This document shows positions 57,201 to 64,000 of a stretch of DNA of 64,000 nucleotides, one piece after another. Each line of letters opens with the position of its first letter. Within the stretch, counting starts at the first letter, position 1. Made by a program: the position numbers and the translations under genes. The stretch spans positions 5,883,679 through 5,947,678 of the forward strand of contig JAFMSR010000008.1 in assembly GCA_022818135.1 (NCBI GenBank), read 5' to 3'. The notes below the pieces were generated by a model. It was not told the origin of the DNA, ran no database searches, and saw nothing but the letters and a program-made list of their open reading frames with translations. The DNA is from Saxidomus purpurata (taxonomy: Eukaryota > Mollusca > Bivalvia > Venerida > Veneridae).

Positions 57201-60200
57201 AACAAATAACTTGCATACAAAAATCATTTTCCAGCGGGAAGAAAAAAGATAATGTTTCAATGCCTGTCAATATTTACTTGGATCCAAATAAATAAAACTT
57301 TTGACATTTTATATAATATAAATGATGCTTGATGCACAGAGTGAGATTATTTAGAATTGCTTCAAACTTTGTTAATTATCCAATTACTCCACGTCACAAA
57401 AACATTAGTCTTTCGGAGACTCCGACCTCCTCTTCTCGCAAAATAATTCAAAACGCACCCTGTTTCAAAGATTGAAGAAGATCTTAAATATGTCGCTTTA
57501 AGAATAGCCAAAATCAGAAACAAGAGGGCCATGATGGCTCTACAGAGCTCACATGAGTACCAGTGCACGAACCTAAGGAAGTCAGATGCTGCCTAAGGTA
57601 ATCAGAAGTGACTGGTCGCTAAAAAAGACCCACTGCAAGGGTCATTCAGTGGTTGCTAAGGAAATCACTGGTCACTAGTGAAGTCAGTGATTGCCAAAGA
57701 AGTCAACTGTTGTCAGTAGGACACTAATGGTTGCTAAGGAAGTCATATGTTGCTAGGGGAACTCACTGATTGCTTGGGGACTTAGTTGTTGCTAAGGAAG
57801 ACAATGGCTGCTAACGAAGTCATTTGTTCTTATTGGAAAGAATGGTTCCTAAGGAAGTCATTGGCTGCTATGGGAACCTACATATTGCTTTGAGACTATG
57901 TTGTACTTGCTAACAAAGTCAATGGTCTCTAAGGAAGTCACAGGCTCCTTTGGGAAGTCGATGGCTGCTAAGGAGGACATTGTTTGCTAGGGATGTTACT
58001 GGTTGCTTAGGAAATAATTAGTTTCTAAGGAAGACACTGGTTGCTAGGTAAGTTAGAGGTTGCTAATGAAGTCGCTGGTAGCTTGTCCGAGTTGGTGGTT
58101 GCTCGGGTGCTAGAGAAATCAGTGGTTGCTAGGTAAGTCGCAAATTGCTACGGGAACTCATTGGAAGATAGTTGTTTCCTATAAATATATACACAGAAAA
58201 GGGACCCTAAGGACTTGATCAATTTTGACCACAGGGGCACGATTTGAAGAGGCTTAGTAGAGGTCTACTAGACAATGCTATATATCAAATATCTTAGATT
58301 TAGGCATTGTTGTTTTGGAGAACAACATTTTAAAAACGCTTTCTTATATCAGCGCAACTATTTTCAGGGCCATAGTGCTTATCTTTTTACTACGATTGTC
58401 TCTTTAATTATTACCTTGAGTGGGTCATGGTGGTTATTTCCTTGTCTGCTCTCTTGTTGCAATAATGTCTACCCAGTTATCATCAAACTGAGTCAGAATG
58501 TGTATTGGCATATTATCTCGGTCAAGCTCTATAATCAGTCGCAAGAAGGAGTTACCGTAATGTAACTTTAGCAGTTTTTATCTAATCATTTAACCATTTT
58601 TCCTCCAGTCATCACCACACTTGGACGAAATTTACATAGGCATTAAATCTTTAAGCACTCGAAAACCAGTCTGCTTATTCAATGAACGCAAAAGTTACAA
58701 CCCTTGACTTGTAAAAATTTGGTCAGAATAGCATAATGAACTTTCGTAAAGAAAATCACATCTGCTCAACAGCAGACATTGAGAAAACTACCTTGATCAA
58801 TAAAGTAATGCAAGAGTTACAACCCTTTAGTTCATCACACTTGTTTTATATTGGCTGAAAAGTATTAATCATTAATTCTGTGTTAGGCACTTTGATTAAA
58901 TGCACTCCTGGATATTGTCTATCTTTATGCTACTTAACCTCTCGACCATCACAACATTTACATTTACTACCTTTGGATCTGTATTGAAGTAAACTACAGC
59001 TATACTGAAAAGCAATCCAGTTTCTAAAATGTATAGAATCATGTATTTTAGGACATACGCCAGTTTCAATTTACGTACAAATTCGTGACCATCCGACATC
59101 CATAATAATTTAACCTTCATTTCTTTAGCCTATTTACATAACTAATTAAATACACATACCTCATATAGATTCTCTATGGCAATCGAAGACGCTGCCTTCC
59201 TACAATCCTTTAAATTCTTTCGTACATCTGCGGACACATCTCTCTATAGACAATATAATTATTTTGACAAGAGAAGCCAGACAGATTCTTGATTCGGACT
59301 TAAGCGTGGTATGTTACAAGCCTGAGCGCACATTGGAAATACTTAATCCATAGAGGAAAAATCTGACTCGATCATATAACATTTTCCTTAGTTATTCGTA
59401 TCTAATTTCATTTCATTGACTTTACACAAATGTACATAATCAGTACACTTATGTAATGCTACAAATGTTTTAATTATTTCAAGTTAATGTTTCAAATTAC
59501 CTCACACAACACATATCAATTTTATATTTGCTTTTAGTGTGATTTTTAACCCTACGCCTAACAAAAATTATGCTGTATCACCACAATATTCAAGATATGA
59601 AAATATGCAAAAATCGCATGAAAACCCATTACGTATGTATTCATAATACATATACATGTATATTGAAATATATATATAAAGAAATACTTTTCATACATGA
59701 ATGTTTGAAAATCCAAGGACACTCTGTAAATCTTCCATTTGCTTAGACCCACTCTCTATGCAGAAACGCATGACATCCTAAAAATATAGTACGATGAATG
59801 ATGTAGAATTATTATTTGTGCCTAACTGATGAGACTGATAGGCTAGCTAGTATTAAGAATTGAGGTTTAACAAAAATTTCCTACATTAAGCTACAATTAA
59901 TTACAACTAACTTATAAATTATTATTAAGTGTCCATTTATGTAATGTGTCTATGACTAGCATTTAGTTTAGAGAAAGGAGGAAACTGATTTCTTGTTCTT
60001 TACATTTAAATGGTATTCAATTAAGAAATACTTGCATAGGATTATCATGAAATAAAATGGCGTTATGTGTATACGTGATGTACATATTTACTCGGCAAGT
60101 GCACAGACGTTTGTATAGTCCATTTAATTAAATAAGTTGTATTTGATAAAAATTGATGAACAATCTTCCATGCACCTATGTATGACAGTATGACAGCGCA

Positions 60201-63200
60201 TTACCAAGTTCTATTTAACTACCTCTATACTCACAAAAACACTGGTATATATGCAGAACTAGTTTCTTAAAGCTGCGCGATCACAGCTTCCAAAATGATA
60301 TATTATAATAAGCAACAGAGGTAAACATCTACATAGAATTTCGTTAAAAACTGTTGAAAATGTTGGTGAGCTTGGTTTGACAGCACCACTACACTATATG
60401 TTTATTTTAGAAATTCTAAAGCGTTTGTAACGCTGCATAATTTGGTAGAGTTTTCTTAAAAAACAGCAATACCTTAAAGGAATTTATACTCGAACCTTTT
60501 ATTGTATAATTCGATCTAAAATATGATCATTTTAGACAGTTGGAAGAATCTTGTTCTTATCACCAAAATCTAAGAGCGTGTAGCTTTAAAACATGTATAC
60601 ATATTTAAGACACATACTTGTAAAATTGCTAAAAGGCTTTCAATTGTTTGTTGTTCTCTGTCAAAGTATTTCTCAAGGATGTCAAAGGCATCAGTCCACT
60701 GGTTGTCGTATAATTCGGCATATCTTTCTGCGAGTTTGACTGGACGATTTTTATCACTGAGGTCGGCGATGTTTGGATTATTATCTGTAAGTCTGTCTCC
60801 CATTGCTTTACTGAGCCTTCAGAATAAGTTATATTACATGTATTTTATAAATGAAACATTTAAGAATCTGCAACGAATACATACGCAATGTACATTCTAT
60901 GTTTCTCTTCTAATACATAATAGCAATCCGTGTCAGTACTAAACTAATGAAATATAGATATTAAAAATGTTTACCTTGTTTTGGTTTCCTCTAGTTCAGC
61001 CTCTGTTGCCTTCAACTTGGCTGTAGTTTGGTTCAAATTGTCTTCTAATTTTTCTAGTTGTTTTACCTTTTTTCTTAAAGCGTTACCTAGTTTATTCCCT
61101 TCATTAACTTCGGCTTTCGTTTTATCTAACATTTCTTCTAAATCTTTAATTTTTAAGTCACGGAGTTCGGCTTCTCTCTCAAGATGTTGTATCCTGTGTT
61201 TTTGAGCCATTACCTCTTCATTGTTTCTTTGCTCTAGGGCTTTGAACCTTGAATGATTTTCATTTGCATCTCTTTCAAGATGTTGTCTAATATGTCGTTC
61301 ATCGTCTCTTTCAGATGTTGTTTCATTCAGTTTACATTCTGTTTCTTTCAGTTTTATCAACGCTCGTTGATGTTGATTTCTCTGTTCGGATAACAGGTCC
61401 TCACTATTTTTTAAGTCTTTCATAAGTCCCGTTACTGTGTCACCTTCAACGTTTCTACTGTCTAAAGTATCTTCCAGACTTTTTAATTTCAAGTCACGTC
61501 GCTCGATTTCTTCTTCAAGATATTGTATCTTCTGTTTAAGTGGTGTAACTATTCTATCATGTTCTTGCTGTAGTTTCTTTCCTGTTGAATGGTCTTCTCT
61601 CGTTTTCATTTCTACTTTTTCTCTTGTTGTCCGTTCAAAATCCCTTTCCGATATTGCTCTACCTAGTTTAGCCTCTGATTCTTTAAGTCTTGTCTGAGCA
61701 AGATGCAGCTGATGTCTCAGTTCGGATAAGTGTGCATCCCTTTTCTCTAAATCTGTAGTGTCTTCTCTTTCCTTCGTTAGTCCAACCTTTCTTTTCTCTA
61801 GAATCTCCCCCAAACCCTTTAATTTTAAATCACGGCTCTCGACGTCTCTCTGAAGTGTTTGTATTCTTTCTTTTTGTTGCGTTACCTGTTTGTCATTTAT
61901 TTGTTCTAGTTCTTTGATTCTTGCATGATTTGCCTTCAGTTTTCTTTCAAGTTCTTGTCTAGATGTACGTTCCAAGTCTCTTTCTGATACTGCCTCATTT
62001 AGTTTAGCTTCTGATTCTTGGAGTTTCGTCAAAGCTTGTTGTAACCGATCTCTCTGTTCGGCTAATTGTTCGTTCTGTTTCTTTAAGTTTGTGGTGACTT
62101 CTGTTTTCTTAGACGCCTCGACATTTCTTTTGTCTAGAATTTCTTCAAAACCTTTTAGTTTTGTATCACGGCATTCGACCTCTGTCTGAAGATCCTGTAT
62201 TCTTTGTTTTTGCATCCTTTCTGCGTTTTTATATATTTGTTCAAGTTCTTTGATTCGAATCTCATATTCTTTTGTTTTTCTTTCAAGGAATTGTGCAGCT
62301 TTTTGTTCGCTGTCCCTTTCAAATGTTGCTTTATCTAATTTAGTCCTTGTGTCTTTCAGTTTTGACTCTGCCTTTTGAAGCTGATATTTCTGTTCAGATA
62401 ACTTGCCTTCCATTTTCTGTACCTCCACAATAAACTCCCTTTCCTTTACTGATTCCAAGTTTCTATTGTCCAAAATTTCTCTAAGGTCCTCCAAGTATTG
62501 GTCACGTTTTTTAAGCTCTAACTCAAGCTGGCGTATGTTTTGTTTAAGTGTTACAATTTGTTCATTTGTGTGTTTGCCTTCTTGACGATATTCATATTTC
62601 ACTGAGGGAAACCATGTTTTACTTCTCAATTTCAAGTCCCGGAGTTCTGTCTCAATTTGTAGTATTTTGTAGTTGTGTGACGAGATCTTTTGGCTATTTT
62701 CGTCTTCTAAATTTCTTATTTTGCGCTCTTTTGTCTCCAGCTTTTGTTGAATTTCCTTTCTTTTAAATATTTCGCGATCTCTTTCAGTTTTTATTTTTAA
62801 CAGTTCATTCTCTTTTTCCCTCAGAGTCTGTCGTAACTGATCTCTTTCTCCAAACGACTGATTTGTCGGTGTATTCAAAGATATTCTATACCTATGATTA
62901 TAGTCTTTTTCAATGTTTATGTCGTCAACCTTTTTTTCAAGATGTCTTATTTTCAGATCCCGGTGTTCAACCTCTTTCTTTGAATAATTAAGTAACTGCT
63001 GTGTTTCATTTAGTTGAGACTGCAGTTTAAACATTTCTTGTAGGTATTGATTACGATTTTCTCTGTTCATGGATTTAACAGCTTCTAATGTTTCCTTTTG
63101 TCCTTTAAGGTTGGCATTGAGTCTCTCTAATTCTCTTTCTTGGTCATGTATTTTTGCTTGCTTGGATGCCAAAATATACTCATGGGAATTCTCTAAAATT

Positions 63201-63445
63201 TGGACCTGTCTTAGATTTTGTTGTTTCTCTTGCTGAAGACGATGTTGGAAATTTCTTTCGTTTTGCTGAATTTCATACTCGCATTTGTCTATTGTAACCT
63301 CCAAGTTATATATCTTCTGTTCATATTCCTCTGATTCGGTTCCAGACTGGTCTGTGTCACTTTCATACTGATCCTGTACATAATGACACAGATCTCGATC
63401 TGTCTGAAGGTCGACTCTGTATTTTCGCAAATATCTGTTTTCTTC
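54239..63445 (-). CDS. MIEAP-domain gene 4 with longest coiled coil, 5' partial
   Basis: Exons in phase are 63445-60975, 60816-60618, 59777-59697, 59243-59160, 56836-56732 and 54430-54239 (TAG), about 1,043 residues. The first is a 2,471-nt coiled-coil exon starting at a clear acceptor (TTCCTAG); the start codon lies upstream, perhaps beyond the window. The exon opens with an acidic patch (S-D-T-D-Q-S-G-T-E-S-E-E) and then carries four exact 112-residue units plus a 64-residue partial. The last five exons are the MIEAP C-terminal domain; the fourth visible exon is 84 nt, one codon shorter than in genes 2 and 3. Introns here are the largest of the array because of a Harbinger-like MITE (54524-56447) and a bivalve repeat with a minisatellite (57515-58400). 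No lesions are seen. Function is inferred only from the domain. Confidence 0.84.
55284..55385. repeat. CA microsatellite
   Basis: Imperfect (CA)n tract with TA and GA interruptions, inside the Harbinger-like element. Confidence 0.85.
55784..56164. mobile_element. Small MITE nested in the Harbinger-like element
   Basis: TTTTCG-G/A-TGCATAGAATGAC at 55784 recurs in inverted orientation ending at 56164, with arms of about 28 bp. The 380-bp segment lies inside the larger element, so it inserted later or is an internal palindrome of it. Confidence 0.6.
56940..57135. repeat. Bivalve-type interspersed repeat in gene 4 intron
   Basis: TGTGACCTTGACCTTAGGAG followed by TTGCACATGACAAACCC and AAGTTATATCAAAATCGATC matches, from memory, a widespread bivalve repeat. 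It is noncoding. Confidence 0.5.
57515..58400. repeat. Bivalve-type interspersed element with internal 19-bp minisatellite
   Basis: The left part contains CAAGAGGGCCATGATGGCTC and the right part GACCACAGGGGCACGATTTG then TAGAGGTCTACTAGACAATG, phrases I know as the two ends of an abundant bivalve element. Between them (about 57590-58165) runs a degenerate tandem repeat with unit TTGCTAAGGAAGTCANTGG and period about 19 bp, roughly 30 copies. It is intronic in gene 4. Confidence 0.65.
60974..62509 (-). repeat. 112-residue coiled-coil units in gene 4
   Basis: Four consecutive units of exactly 112 residues (336 bp): 62509-62174, 62173-61838, 61837-61502 and 61501-61166, then a 64-residue partial unit to the exon end. 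Each starts x-R-D-x-x-L/K, has E-R-D near residue 66 and ends with I-Q-x-L-x-x-E/D. Units have diverged in sequence but not in length. Confidence 0.93.
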
Positions 63446-64000
63446 CTAGGAAGCAATAACGTTATCATGAGCCAATTAGCGCAAAGTACAGCAAATTTTA
63501 GGTTAATCCAGTCACTCGATAAATACTAGTTAACACAGCCTTAAGTAAATTAAATGTTAATGATGATTATCTAATATATCTTACTCAAAAAGGTGAATCT
63601 ATATTGTACAGAAAAGCCAGACTACCTCACCTTTCAACACATGTCATTATCACCCGAATGCAAATTACATTTGTGCTTAGCATTATGTATAGTTTACCTA
63701 CATCATTCACTTTTACAAGTAAAATAGTTCAATGCTAATCACAGATTCCTTAAAAAATATGTTACATTTTCAGTCACTAGAAGTTCAGTGTTACAATTAA
63801 TACGTAAAGTTATATGTAAAATGTAAAAACACGACTTCACACATATTTTGATATTTAAATTTAATAAAAATAAAACCAAACTGAATTCGACGTTCAGCTA
63901 TGAGATGCATCATAGTAACATCGCTGTATAATACCACTGATGAGCCGAACGGCGAAAACAGTTTTGTCATATTTTTAGTAATTCAAATACCAAAAGTGTG
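63446..64000. other. Upstream intron of gene 4, no exon visible
   Basis: AT-rich sequence upstream of the acceptor at 63446. No 5' exon can be supported before the window ends. Confidence 0.4.

Overview
The window reads as nuclear DNA of a mollusc, most likely a marine bivalve. It is AT-rich and has spliced genes with GT-AG introns. It carries an expanded HSPA12-type Hsp70 gene, a tandem family of mitochondria-eating-protein (MIEAP/SPATA18) domain genes, and interspersed repeats of kinds I recognise as common in bivalve genomes (for example near 23.4, 57.0 and 57.5-58.4 kb). The species cannot be named from the sequence.

Layout, 0-9 kb: a decayed mariner transposon (1-851) is followed by the 3' five exons of an HSPA12-like gene on the + strand (1108-4642). 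A Tc1/mariner-type MITE sits in its first visible intron. About 4 kb of gene-poor DNA follows, holding a perfect 32-bp palindrome near 7.98 kb. Layout, 8.85-17.17 kb: a 5'-truncated L1-like LINE on the - strand is bounded by a 15-bp target-site duplication. It is interrupted between ORF1 and ORF2 by a pogo/Tigger-type DNA transposon with a C-terminal PHD-like finger. Both elements are broken: the LINE has lost most of its reverse transcriptase, and the transposase has a frameshift and a stop.

Layout, 17.6-63.5 kb: four genes lie head to tail on the - strand, all ending in the same five-exon MIEAP C-terminal domain. Exon lengths are nearly invariant (199-202, 81, 84-90, 105-108 nt, then a terminal exon) and phases are the same. 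Gene 1 (22248-17639) is complete and short, about 453 aa, with a small coiled coil and a basic, disordered tail. Genes 2, 3 and 4 (33816-26935, 46405-41214, 63445-54239) each place one giant coiled-coil exon of about 645, 767 and 823 codons in front of the domain. In genes 3 and 4 this exon is built from units of exactly 112 residues (16 heptads); one unit in gene 3 is exactly one heptad shorter. Gene 2 instead carries a two-copy 262-residue repeat. Noncoding DNA 3' of genes 2-4 is also homologous, so the unit of duplication was gene plus flank. Unit C later gained a tRNA-derived SINE and a 3 x 161-bp tandem repeat.

The rest is intergenic or intronic DNA rich in small mobile elements and minisatellites: a TTAA-flanked MITE at 47.9 kb, a nested Harbinger-like MITE at 54.5-56.4 kb, a 16-bp minisatellite ending in a 32-bp-arm inverted repeat at 37-38 kb, and A-tracts near 27.5 kb that look like low-quality sequence. 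In vertebrates MIEAP acts in mitochondrial quality control. Whether these long coiled-coil relatives do so is inference; the sequence shows family membership and the mode of expansion, not function.
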